Source: JASFWK01 sp050049355 (GTDB lineage: Bacteria > Chloroflexota > Anaerolineae > B4-G1 > DUEL01). From it: a DNA stretch of 14,685 bases. Below the pieces are notes generated by a model, which made no database searches, was not told the DNA's origin, and was given only the letters and a program-made list of their open reading frames with translations. Location of the stretch: contig JASFWK010000047.1 of the NCBI GenBank assembly GCA_050049355.1, forward strand, positions 1 to 14,685, given 5' to 3'. Each line of letters opens with the position of its first letter. Position 1 is the stretch's first letter. Both the position numbers and the translations under genes were made by a program. Of this stretch, positions 7,373 through 14,622 are shown one piece after another.

Positions 7373-8326
7373 ATGCGCGACCTACACGATGTCCAAAAGA
7401 TGTTGGAGGGAGTCGGTATTCCGGGGCAGGATGCCTACGATCTGCCCAGCAGCTCTAAGCTCTTCCCGGATGGTGCTCATTACCGCATGGAGATATCCGG
7501 GGTGGAGCGGCCGCAAGTGCTGGAGGCCCTCGTCGATGAGATGGATAAGCGAGACATTCCTATCCATCGGCTCATCTCCACCGTGATGGGCTCTACATTG
7601 CTGGACGACGCGGAACTGCGGGACTTCGCTCAGATAGCTGCTGAGGCGGACGTGGAGGTCATTATTACCCCTGGGCCCCGCTCGGGGTGGGATGTGGGAC
7701 GGCAGTTGGTGACACCGGAGGGCGGCCTTTCTGGCTTGCGCTATCGGGGTTCCGATCAGCTGTCCTTCGTCATTGCCGAGTTTCTGCGCTGCATTGACCT
7801 GGGTTTCCGCGGGTTTCTCTGCATTGATGAGGGGCTTCTGTGGCTTGTCAACGAGCTGAAGAAGAGCGGTGACATTCCCGAGGACGTGGTCTTCAAGGTC
7901 AGTATCTTCGCCGGTCACGCCTCCGCGGCTGGGGGGAAGGTGCTGGAGGAGCTGGGTGCCTCCACCTTCAATCCCTTGGGGGATCTCTCCCTGCCCCAGT
8001 TGGCCTCGATCCGGCAGGCGATTGACATCCCGCTGGACCTTCATATCTACCTGTCTGACTCCTTTGGCGGTTTCAACCGCTTCTACGAGGGCGCGGAGAT
8101 GGCTCGCGTCTGTGCGCCTTGCTACTTCAAGATCGAGCCAGGGCCGGCGCTGGCCGCAGGGCCGGGGGCGTGGTACAAGCCGTGGACCAGCCCGGACATG
8201 TTGGCCTGGCAGGCCCGCGAGAAGGTCAAGTATGCTCAGATTATCCACGAGTTGATTCAGGCCACCCACCCGGATTTGAAACTCTCGGACCTCGGGCCTG
8301 ACGATCTGGCAATTCCAAAGCCGTAG
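7373..8326 (+). CDS. Divergent peptidase U32-family protein, function unknown
   Basis: A 317-residue TIM-barrel-type protein resembling a U32-family group annotated in actinobacteria and other phyla, with the N-terminal FPDGAHYRMEI signature and a later LEELGASTFNPLGDLSL stretch. Characterised U32 relatives (TrhP, RlhA, UbiU/V) are RNA- or quinone-modifying hydroxylases and several carry a four-Cys [4Fe-4S] site. Here only four Cys are seen, two close together (VCAPCYF), so such a cluster is not evident and protease activity should not be assumed. ATG 7373 has a strong GGAGGGAG upstream. It follows cooC by 70 nt and precedes fumarase by 43 nt. Its substrate is unknown. Confidence 0.7.
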   Translation: MRDLHDVQKMLEGVGIPGQDAYDLPSSSKLFPDGAHYRMEISGVERPQVLEALVDEMDKRDIPIHRLISTVMGSTLLDDAELRDFAQIAAEADVEVIITPGPRSGWDVGRQLVTPEGGLSGLRYRGSDQLSFVIAEFLRCIDLGFRGFLCIDEGLLWLVNELKKSGDIPEDVVFKVSIFAGHASAAGGKVLEELGASTFNPLGDLSLPQLASIRQAIDIPLDLHIYLSDSFGGFNRFYEGAEMARVCAPCYFKIEPGPALAAGPGAWYKPWTSPDMLAWQAREKVKYAQIIHELIQATHPDLKLSDLGPDDLAIPKP

Positions 8327-8369
8327 TGACCGAATTGACCTGCGTAGGACTCTGCTCGGGAGGGGCAAC

Positions 8370-9239
8370 TTGGACGACTTGGTCGAATCTTTCCTTGAAC
8401 TGATCCGCCGAGCGGCCACAGATCTGCCGGCGGACGTGGAAGAGGCTCTGCGGTCGGCGCGCGATCGAGAGGAGACGGGATCGGCCGCTGCAGGTGCGCT
8501 GGATACTATTCTGGAGAACGTGGCTGTGGCTCGCAGTAACTCCACTCCCATTTGCCAGGATACCGGCGTGCCGATCTTCTACGTTTACCATCCGCGGGCG
8601 GCGAGCACGCACGATCTGCGGGAGCAGATCGAGAAGGCGGTGGCCGAGGCTACTCGCAAATCCTATCTACGACCTAACGCTGTCGATCCCGTCACTGGCC
8701 GAAATAGCGGCAATAACCTGGGGAAGGGCTTCCCGACCTTCCACTTCGTGGAGTGGGAGCAGGATCATCTCCGTTTGGACCTGCTCCTTAAGGGCGGGGG
8801 AAGCGAGAATGTCAGCAGGCAGTACAAGCTCCCCTATGCGCCCCTGGAAGCCGGTCGCGATCTAGAAGGCGTTCGAAAGGTGGTGCTGGATGCTGTCTAC
8901 CGGGCACAGGGCAAGGGGTGCGCGCCAGCGGTGCTGGGGATTGCGGTCGGCAGCGACCGTGGCGGCGGGTATGTCCATGCCAAGGAGCAGCTCTTCCGCC
9001 CACTGGACGACAGCAATCCGGTACCGGAGCTTGCGGAGCTGGAGGAGCGTCTGTTTGGAGAGTGCAACGAGCTGGGGATCGGGCCAATGGGCTTCGGCGG
9101 CAGAACCACCGTCCTAGGTGTCAAGATCGGAGCCTATCACCGCCTTCCGGCCTGCTACTTTGTCACCGTGGCCTACACGTGTTGGGCCTGTCGGCGAGCC
9201 AGAGTAGAGGTGCGGGATGGAGCGGTCGAGTTCTCGTAG
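8370..9239 (+). CDS. fumA: Class I fumarate hydratase, alpha subunit (FumA N-terminal domain)
   Basis: Oxygen-sensitive [4Fe-4S] hydro-lyase subunit, converting fumarate and malate with its beta partner. The three cluster Cys are placed as in the family: C62 in ICQDTG, C184 in GKGCAPA, C232 in FGECNELG. Other family motifs include NSGNNLGKGFP and GFGGRTTVLG. 289 residues fits the two-subunit form found in archaea and anaerobes. The start is TTG 8370, supported by GGGAGGGG (8358-8365) just upstream. It ends at 9239, directly before fumB. The close relative L(+)-tartrate dehydratase cannot be excluded by sequence alone, but fumarase is more likely in this setting. Confidence 0.88.
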   Translation: MDDLVESFLELIRRAATDLPADVEEALRSARDREETGSAAAGALDTILENVAVARSNSTPICQDTGVPIFYVYHPRAASTHDLREQIEKAVAEATRKSYLRPNAVDPVTGRNSGNNLGKGFPTFHFVEWEQDHLRLDLLLKGGGSENVSRQYKLPYAPLEAGRDLEGVRKVVLDAVYRAQGKGCAPAVLGIAVGSDRGGGYVHAKEQLFRPLDDSNPVPELAELEERLFGECNELGIGPMGFGGRTTVLGVKIGAYHRLPACYFVTVAYTCWACRRARVEVRDGAVEFS

Positions 9240-9254
9240 GGAGAAGGTGTGCTG

Positions 9255-9884
9255 ATGGCAGCTTACGATTTGACAATCCCGATCTCTGAGGAAGACATAC
9301 GGACCCTGCAGGTGGGAGACACCATCCGACTTTCGGGCGTCATGACCACTGGCCGGGACGCGGCTCACAAGTACTTGATAGAGAACTTCATCCGCACGGA
9401 CGAGGTGCTGGAGAGCGAGCGATCGCTGTACGAAGAGCTGCAGCAGCTGCTCGCAGGGGGTGTCATCTATCATTGCGGGCCGGTGGTCCGCCAGAGGGAG
9501 GACATGCGCTGGGAGTTCGTGGCTGCTGGACCAACCACCTCCATACGCGAGGAACCCTACCAGGCGGACGTCCTCGCTCATTTTGGGATGCGGGGCGTCA
9601 TTGGCAAGGGGGGAATGGGTCCAGACACACTCCGCGCCTGCCAGGAGCACGGTGCGGTCTACTTCCACGCCGTGGGCGGTGCGGCCTCCCTGATCGCCAG
9701 CGCGGTTAAGGAGGTCGTGGCAGTCCACAAGATGGAGGAATTCGGCGTACCGGAGGCCTTTTGGGTCATCCGTGTCGAGAGCTTCCCTGTGGTGGTGACG
9801 ATGGACAGCCACGGCCGCTCCGTCCACGATGAGGTGGAGGCGGCTTCGACGGAGGCCCTAAGACGGCTTGTCGCTGACGGGTGA
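9255..9884 (+). CDS. fumB: Class I fumarate hydratase, beta subunit (FumA C-terminal domain)
   Basis: Second half of the two-subunit Fe-S fumarase; it supplies part of the active site to the alpha subunit. TTGRDAAHK near residues 32-40, GPTTSIR, GKGGMG and the C-terminal ESFPVVVTMDSHG stretch are family signatures. I chose ATG 9255 (209 residues) because GGGAGAAGG (9239-9247) lies about 7 nt before it; the upstream GTG at 9249 would overlap the ribosome site too closely. It is cotranscribed with the alpha gene. With WLP genes nearby it may serve a partial reductive TCA route or C4 biosynthesis (inference). No terminator is seen after it. Confidence 0.88.
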   Translation: MAAYDLTIPISEEDIRTLQVGDTIRLSGVMTTGRDAAHKYLIENFIRTDEVLESERSLYEELQQLLAGGVIYHCGPVVRQREDMRWEFVAAGPTTSIREEPYQADVLAHFGMRGVIGKGGMGPDTLRACQEHGAVYFHAVGGAASLIASAVKEVVAVHKMEEFGVPEAFWVIRVESFPVVVTMDSHGRSVHDEVEAASTEALRRLVADG

Positions 9885-9899
9885 GCGGGACTGCGTAGG

Positions 9900-9927
9900 T
9901 TGAGCTTTTCGCTGAACTGGATATAAT
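9900..9927 (+). promoter_or_regulatory. Sigma70-type promoter for the pyrophosphatase gene
   Basis: TTGAGC (9900-9905), a 16-nt spacer and a perfect TATAAT (9922-9927). It begins 15 nt after the fumarase beta stop and about 200 nt before the next start codon, so the transcript should begin near 9934 and carry a leader of about 190 nt. Confidence 0.65.
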
Positions 9928-10014
9928 AGCCCATCTGTGCGGGGGTCTACCACCGCAGCAGGCTTTGTCGTTCCATATTTACTCACATTCTGCTTAGGTG
10001 ACTATCGCCTTGGA

Positions 10015-10038
10015 CACGGCGGATGAGAGTCCGCCGTG
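10015..10038 (+). other. 9-bp GC-rich hairpin in the hppA leader
   Basis: CACGGCGGA (10015-10023) pairs perfectly with TCCGCCGTG (10030-10038) around a TGAGAG loop. It lies in the middle of the predicted 5' leader and is not followed by a U-run, so it does not look like a terminator. No known riboswitch class is recognised in the leader 9934-10124. Confidence 0.45.
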
Positions 10039-10124
10039 GAACATAGTATGCTGCATAGCTGCTTGCCGTAGATGACTTTCAATGCGGGCGGATGGTCGCC
10101 ACTTTGTGAAGGAGGTTGCAAAAC

Positions 10125-12236
10125 ATGAACTCGCTTTCGTCCACGTTCATCATCTACTTCACCCCCGTGGCCGGCGTCTTCTCTCTGATCGTCATGGTGT
10201 TGCTCGCACGCTGGGTCATCAAGCAGGATCCAGGGACACCTCGAATGCGGGAGGTGGCTGCCTTCATCCAGGAGGGGGCCAATGCCTTCTTGCGCAGGGA
10301 GTTTCAAACCATCGCCTATTTCATCGCCGGGATTGGGGCGCTCTTGCTGCTCGTCTTCTGGCCTCAGTGGCAGATTGCTTTCGGCTTCTTCTGCGGAGCT
10401 GTTGCATCGATGCTGGCCATTCTCATCGGCATGAATGTGGCCACGCGGGCCAACGTGCGCACAGCTCAGGCGGCCCGTTCTCTGCCAGGAAAGGCGTTGA
10501 CCATCGCCTTTCGCGGTGGGGGGGTCATGGGGTTGACCATTGTGGCTTTCAATCTCCTGGGCATTTCCCTTCTCTCTATCCTCTTCGGAGTGAGTGCACA
10601 GAATCCCGAGAGCGTGAGCCTCCTGGTTGGCTTCGGGTTCGGTGCCAGTCTGTCGTCGCTCTTTGCCCAGCTCGGTGGCGGAATCTACACCAAGGCAGCC
10701 GACGTGGGCGCTGACTTGGTGGGTAAGGTGGAGGTCGGTATACCGGAGGACGACCCTCGCAATGCCGGTGTGATCGCCGACTTGGTGGGGGACAATGTGG
10801 GAGACTGCGCCGGTCGTGGGGCTGATCTCTTCGAATCCGGCTCCGACAATCTGGTCGCCACCATGATCATGGGGCTGGCCTTTATGAACCCGATACCGGA
10901 GTATAACTTCGCGGGCTATGGCTTCGCCGCCGTTCTATTCCCTCTGCTGACTCGCTCTATCGGTTCTATCGGCGCTGTGCTCGGCGTGCTGGCCGTGCGG
11001 GGCACCGGTAAGCGCAATCCTATCGCCTCCCTGAACCTGGGGTACTTTACCACGGGCATCTTCTCCATAATCGCCTTCTTTGCCTTGTCCAAATGGGTGA
11101 TGAACGATATGCGCCTCTTCTGGTGCTTGACCTTGGGACTGGCGGGTGCGCTGATTAGCGCGCTGATCGTACAGTACTATACGGGTTCCAAAGTGAAGCC
11201 GGTGCAGGAGATCGCCAGAGCGGCCACGAGTGGGCCTGGGATAAACATCATCACCGGCATGGCCTATGGGTTCGAGAGTGCGGTAGCGCCCAAGGTCTTC
11301 ATCGCTCTGGCTAATGTGGCAGCCTACATGATCATGGGAGGCGGGCTGCCCGGCTTCTTCGGGATCGCTGCGGCCACGCTGGGGATTACGGAGATGAAGG
11401 GCATCATCATGGCTGGCGACGCCTTCGGGCCTATCGCCGACAACGCCGGTGGTATCGCGGAGATGTCCGGCATAAGCGAAGAGGTGGGCAGCTCTGCAGA
11501 CGTGCTGGACTCGGCGGGCAACATCGCCAAGGCCATCACTAAGGGCTACAGCATGTCGTGTGCCTTGATGACATCGGTTGTGATTCTCTTCACCTACATC
11601 ACTGAGATCGCTCGTCATCTTGATCAGCCGCTGGCTGACGTTGTCTATCATGCCAGGTTTGCCCTGGTTGATCCAGTCAACATCTCGGCGATCATGATCG
11701 GCTCTACCATACCCTTCCTCTTCTCCGCACAGACTTTGCACGCGGTCTGGCGCACCGCCTACAAGGTGGTGGACGAGGTGCGATGTCAGTTTAGAGACAT
11801 TCCTGGGCTACTGGAAGGCAAAGTCCCTGCCGACTATACGCGGTGTGTGGATATCGCCACGCGCGATGCGCTGAAGGGCATGATCGGGCCCACGCTGTGG
11901 GGGGTGATCTTCCCTCTGGGCATGGGTTTCCTCTTTGGTGCATGGTCTCTGGCTGCCTTCCTCATCGGCGTGAAGATCATCGGTGCTACCCTGGCCATGT
12001 TTATGTTCAACTCCGGTGGCGCTTGGGATAATGCCAAGAAGTTCATCGAGGATGGCCATCTGGGCGGTAGCGGATCGGATGCGCACAAGTCGGCGGTCAT
12101 TGGCGATACTGTGGGCGACCCACTCAAGGATGCGTCCGGTCCTTCTCTACACATCTTGATCAAGATGCAGAACATTCTCTCCATTACCATGTTGCCTCTC
12201 TTCCTCAAGTATGGTCTGCATCTCTTTCAGCAGTAG
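10125..12236 (+). CDS. hppA: Membrane-bound proton-translocating pyrophosphatase (H+-PPase), K+-independent type
   Basis: Integral membrane pump of ~16 helices that uses PPi hydrolysis to export protons. ATG 10125 sits 9 nt after GGAGG (10111-10115); an upstream TTG at 10116 abuts that ribosome site and is rejected, giving 703 residues. The PPi/Mg site is clear at residues 203-237: EVGIPEDDPRN, then DLVGDNVGDCAG and ADLFE. The C-terminal set GGAWDNAKK, GSDAHK and GDTVGDPLKD is intact. GNIAKAITKGY (465-475) has Lys469 and Thr472 at the two places that separate K+-independent from K+-dependent enzymes (Ala and Gly in the latter; an A460K change in the Carboxydothermus enzyme removes K+ need). 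That makes H+ pumping likely. It forms its own transcription unit, bounded by a promoter and a terminator. Confidence 0.95.
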   Translation: MNSLSSTFIIYFTPVAGVFSLIVMVLLARWVIKQDPGTPRMREVAAFIQEGANAFLRREFQTIAYFIAGIGALLLLVFWPQWQIAFGFFCGAVASMLAILIGMNVATRANVRTAQAARSLPGKALTIAFRGGGVMGLTIVAFNLLGISLLSILFGVSAQNPESVSLLVGFGFGASLSSLFAQLGGGIYTKAADVGADLVGKVEVGIPEDDPRNAGVIADLVGDNVGDCAGRGADLFESGSDNLVATMIMGLAFMNPIPEYNFAGYGFAAVLFPLLTRSIGSIGAVLGVLAVRGTGKRNPIASLNLGYFTTGIFSIIAFFALSKWVMNDMRLFWCLTLGLAGALISALIVQYYTGSKVKPVQEIARAATSGPGINIITGMAYGFESAVAPKVFIALANVAAYMIMGGGLPGFFGIAAATLGITEMKGIIMAGDAFGPIADNAGGIAEMSGISEEVGSSADVLDSAGNIAKAITKGYSMSCALMTSVVILFTYITEIARHLDQPLADVVYHARFALVDPVNISAIMIGSTIPFLFSAQTLHAVWRTAYKVVDEVRCQFRDIPGLLEGKVPADYTRCVDIATRDALKGMIGPTLWGVIFPLGMGFLFGAWSLAAFLIGVKIIGATLAMFMFNSGGAWDNAKKFIEDGHLGGSGSDAHKSAVIGDTVGDPLKDASGPSLHILIKMQNILSITMLPLFLKYGLHLFQQ

Positions 12237-12256
12237 CATGCGCTGAGCGCAAACGC

Positions 12257-12300
12257 GAGAAGAGGGCCATCTCTCTGATGATGGCCCTCTTCTCATTCTT
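12257..12300 (+). terminator. Rho-independent terminator after hppA
   Basis: A perfect 15-bp stem, 12257-12271 with 12280-12294 (core AGAGGGCCATC/GATGGCCCTCT), closes an 8-nt loop (TCTCTGAT) and is followed by a moderately T-rich ATTCTT. It starts 20 nt after the hppA stop. The U-run is short, but the stem is long and exact. Confidence 0.85.
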
Positions 12301-12312
12301 GCATATGCTTTC

Positions 12313-12341
12313 TTGTCATCTGATTCTTCTCGGGTTATAAT
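12313..12341 (+). promoter_or_regulatory. Strong sigma70-type promoter for a leaderless fhaA transcript
   Basis: TTGTCA (12313-12318, 5 of 6 consensus), a 17-nt spacer and a perfect TATAAT (12336-12341). The -10 box ends 9 nt before the ATG at 12351, so transcription would start within 0-5 nt of the start codon. The bases between (CCTCCCTCG) hold no ribosome binding site. Confidence 0.75.
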
Positions 12342-12350
12342 CCTCCCTCG

Positions 12351-13169
12351 ATGAGTCGTTTTGCTCGCTTTGAGGCTCTCGCTGAGCGGTTGGTGGAAGG
12401 CACTTTCTCGAGGCTTTTCGCCGGCCACCTCCATCCAGCGGAGGTAGCAACTCACCTGGCGCGCGCTATTGAGGATCAGCGCACCTTCACCCTTGATGGT
12501 ACGCCCTTGGCGCCCACCTGCTACCAGGTCTATCTCAATCCCGATGACTTTGAGGCACTGGTCGGTGTTCGTCCCTCTCTCGAGGAGGATCTGATCGAAT
12601 ACATCTCCAACTTGGCGCGCGAGGCAGGGCTGGTTCTCACTGCTCTCCCCGTCGTCTCGGTCGAGGCGTCGAGGGATGTATCGCCACATTCCGCCCGCGT
12701 CGAAGCTCGCCAACCAGCAGCCGAGGAGGTTGAGGCAGGGGGAACTCGAGAGATGAAGCAGGACGAACGGGAGGCAATCCGGGCCGCCATCGAGGAAGAA
12801 CCACGTGGTTGTCCCTTCCTGATCGTTGAGGGCGAGCGGCACATGGAGCTCACCGAGCCGCTGGTCAGCATTGGGCGGGCTCTGGATAACGACGTGATCT
12901 TGGAGGATTCCCGCGTCTCTCGCCACCACGCTCAACTCCGCCGCCGCTACGGTCGCTACATACTCTACGACCTGGGAAGCTCTGGCGGGACGGCCATCAA
13001 TGACTACCCGGTTCAGGAGTGTGTACTCCAGCCGGGGGACGTCATCTCGCTCGCGGGCGCGGCTGTCATCTATGGGGAGGATCCCCCCGTCCCTCCTCCT
13101 GATCCAGAGGAGGAGGACACCCCGGCGATGACGGTGGAAGATGCGGATGGCCCGAAGGCCGAGATCTGA
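12351..13169 (+). CDS. fhaA: FhaA-like protein: DUF3662 domain plus C-terminal FHA domain
   Basis: A 272-residue phosphothreonine-binding signalling protein. Residues 1-105 match the FhaA N-terminal domain (DUF3662) of mycobacterial FhaA: FARFEALAERLVEGTFSRLF and the YQVYLNPDDF region. An acidic, Ala-rich linker (about 106-155) leads to an FHA domain with GRALDND (175-181), SRVSRHH (187-193) and GSSGGT (209-214), the phosphopeptide contacts. The C-terminus is Pro/Glu-rich. FhaA in actinobacteria works with Ser/Thr kinases in cell-wall control; no kinase gene is in this window, so that role is only suggested. The message appears leaderless. Its stop overlaps the next start by one base (TGATG), implying translational coupling. 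Confidence 0.88.
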   Translation: MSRFARFEALAERLVEGTFSRLFAGHLHPAEVATHLARAIEDQRTFTLDGTPLAPTCYQVYLNPDDFEALVGVRPSLEEDLIEYISNLAREAGLVLTALPVVSVEASRDVSPHSARVEARQPAAEEVEAGGTREMKQDEREAIRAAIEEEPRGCPFLIVEGERHMELTEPLVSIGRALDNDVILEDSRVSRHHAQLRRRYGRYILYDLGSSGGTAINDYPVQECVLQPGDVISLAGAAVIYGEDPPVPPPDPEEEDTPAMTVEDADGPKAEI

Positions 13170-13606
13170 TGTCGTTGGATGTCGTACTTCTCCTGCTCCG
13201 TATTCTGCTCGCTCTCCTTCTCTACGCGTTTCTGGCGGTTCTGGTGGTATTCCTGTGGAGAGATCTGCGCCTCACCGCCGGTAGGCGGCCTGCTCCGCCT
13301 TCCCAGGGGCGCCTGGTTGTGGTGCAATCTGGCGAGGAAGGGCCTGAGGAGGGGAAGACCTTCCCGCTTCGTGAGGTCACCTCACTGGGTCGCAACGTTG
13401 CCAATGTCATTGTGCTGCCCGATTGTTTCGTCTCTGCGCACCACGCGCTGCTGGCTTGGCGAGAGGATCGGTGGTGGCTGGAGGATCAGGATAGCAGGAA
13501 TGGGACCACCCTCAACGGCGAGCCGGTGACCCGGCCCACGGTGGTGAGCGCGGGGGATTTGATTGGCGTCGGACGGGTGATTCTGCGGTTTGAGGTGGAG
13601 AGATGA
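13169..13606 (+). CDS. fhaB: FhaB-like membrane-anchored FHA-domain protein
   Basis: A 145-residue protein with one N-terminal transmembrane helix (about residues 4-30, Leu/Val-rich, followed by WRDLR) and a cytoplasmic FHA domain. FHA contacts: GRNVAN (74-79), SAHH (89-92; Ala where Arg is usual after the Ser) and SRNGTTLNG (109-117). The layout matches FhaB/FipA, which binds phosphorylated partners at the division site in mycobacteria. The ATG overlaps the fhaA stop (TGATG) and its own stop overlaps the next ATG (ATGA), so the three genes are tightly coupled. A direct link to division here is inferred from the family only. Confidence 0.86.
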   Translation: MSLDVVLLLLRILLALLLYAFLAVLVVFLWRDLRLTAGRRPAPPSQGRLVVVQSGEEGPEEGKTFPLREVTSLGRNVANVIVLPDCFVSAHHALLAWREDRWWLEDQDSRNGTTLNGEPVTRPTVVSAGDLIGVGRVILRFEVER

Positions 13607-14394
13607 ATCTACAACTGAGTGGTAAGGTCGCCCTGGTGACCGCTGCTAGCCGCGGACTGGGTCGGGCGGTGGCGGTGCAGCTGGCGCGAGAAGGGGCAGC
13701 CGTGGCAATCTGCGCACGGCACGAGGGTCCCCTGGAGACGGCCGCTGCTGAGATCCGAGAGGAGACCGGTGCCGAGGTACTCTCCATCCCCGCGGACCTC
13801 TCGGTGCCGGGGGACGTGCATCGGTTGGTGGAAGCCGTCCTGGACCGGTTTGGCCGCCTGGGTATCTTGATCACCAACGCTGGTGGGCCTCCGCCCGGCC
13901 GCTTCCTGGACCTGACGCCGTCCGACTGGGAGGCAGCGATCCAACTGACATTGATGAGCGCAGTCCGTCTCTGCTACGGAGTCGTCCCGACGATGCGAGC
14001 CCAGGGCGGGGGTTCGATCGTGGCGATGACCTCCATCACGGTCAAGCAGCCGCTACCCAATCTGATCCTGTCCAACAGCCTGCGGCTTGCCGTGGTTGGG
14101 CTGATGAAGACACTGGCGGACGAACTGGCCTCCGACGGCATCCGCGTCAACATGGTCTGCCCTGGCTGGACCCGGACGGGGCGGGTGGAGCAGCTGCTGC
14201 GGGACCGCGCGGCGCGTGGCGATTCGGCGCCGGAGGAGGAAGCGGCGAAGATCGCAGAGGCGATCCCTCTGGGGCGGATGGGGACGCCGGATGAGTTCGC
14301 CCGCGCTGTGGCTTTTCTTGCCTCCCCCGCCGCTTCCCACATCAATGGGGTGAGTTTGCTGGTGGATGGGGGGATGTATCGCGGGGTGACGTAG
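13603..14394 (+). CDS. Short-chain dehydrogenase/reductase-family protein with altered catalytic residues
   Basis: A 263-residue Rossmann-fold SDR, likely annotated as a 3-oxoacyl-ACP reductase. The cofactor loop is TAASRGLG (13-20), the NAG motif is NAGG (92-95), and PGW.RT (about 187-192) and DGGMY near the C-terminus are family features. Ser144 fits the catalytic Ser, but the usual YxxxK site 13 residues later reads SNSLR (157-161): Tyr becomes Ser157 and Lys becomes Arg161. A subgroup of SDRs shares this LSNSLR-type sequence, so it is not a random error, but classical SDR chemistry is doubtful. Its ATG overlaps the fhaB stop (ATGA). Substrate unknown; the link to the FHA genes is only positional. 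Confidence 0.85.
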   Translation: MNLQLSGKVALVTAASRGLGRAVAVQLAREGAAVAICARHEGPLETAAAEIREETGAEVLSIPADLSVPGDVHRLVEAVLDRFGRLGILITNAGGPPPGRFLDLTPSDWEAAIQLTLMSAVRLCYGVVPTMRAQGGGSIVAMTSITVKQPLPNLILSNSLRLAVVGLMKTLADELASDGIRVNMVCPGWTRTGRVEQLLRDRAARGDSAPEEEAAKIAEAIPLGRMGTPDEFARAVAFLASPAASHINGVSLLVDGGMYRGVT

Positions 14395-14622
14395 CCCCAT
14401 CCTCTGCCTGACGACGGCATCGTGCAGAAGATAGCTGCTTCTATTGCGTCGGTGAGCAGGAGATAGGTTCTCTGAGCTTCGATTCGCTTCCGGATCACCA
14501 CCGTCAGGAACTTCGACGATTTCCCCGGAACCGGGCAAACCGTCCCAGGTCAACTCTGGGCCACAGACCCTCCCGACTTTCGAAAGCATTCGATGGACGA
14601 TAACTCACTTAGGAGGATCCCT
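14395..14622 (+). other. Intergenic region with no recognised gene
   Basis: 228 nt between the SDR stop and the mtnP start. No convincing reading frame with a ribosome site, tRNA or strong promoter was seen. Small imperfect inverted repeats are present just after the SDR stop (TCTGC...GCAGA near 14409-14434 and AGAAG...CTTCT near 14426-14444) and a CTTTCGAAAG palindrome at 14577-14586; none has a U-run. A terminator or operator here is possible but unproven. Confidence 0.4.

Noticed and set aside
10015..10038. Hairpin as an intrinsic terminator or attenuator of hppA
   Set aside because: No U-run follows the stem; it is left as an unassigned leader structure.
10116..10124. TTG at 10116 as hppA start
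   Set aside because: It immediately follows the GGAGG ribosome site with no spacing; ATG 10125 has correct spacing.
14460..14520. tRNA-like T-arm (TTCGATTC near 14478)
   Set aside because: Flanking bases do not form a 5-bp T-stem and no acceptor or anticodon arm can be drawn.
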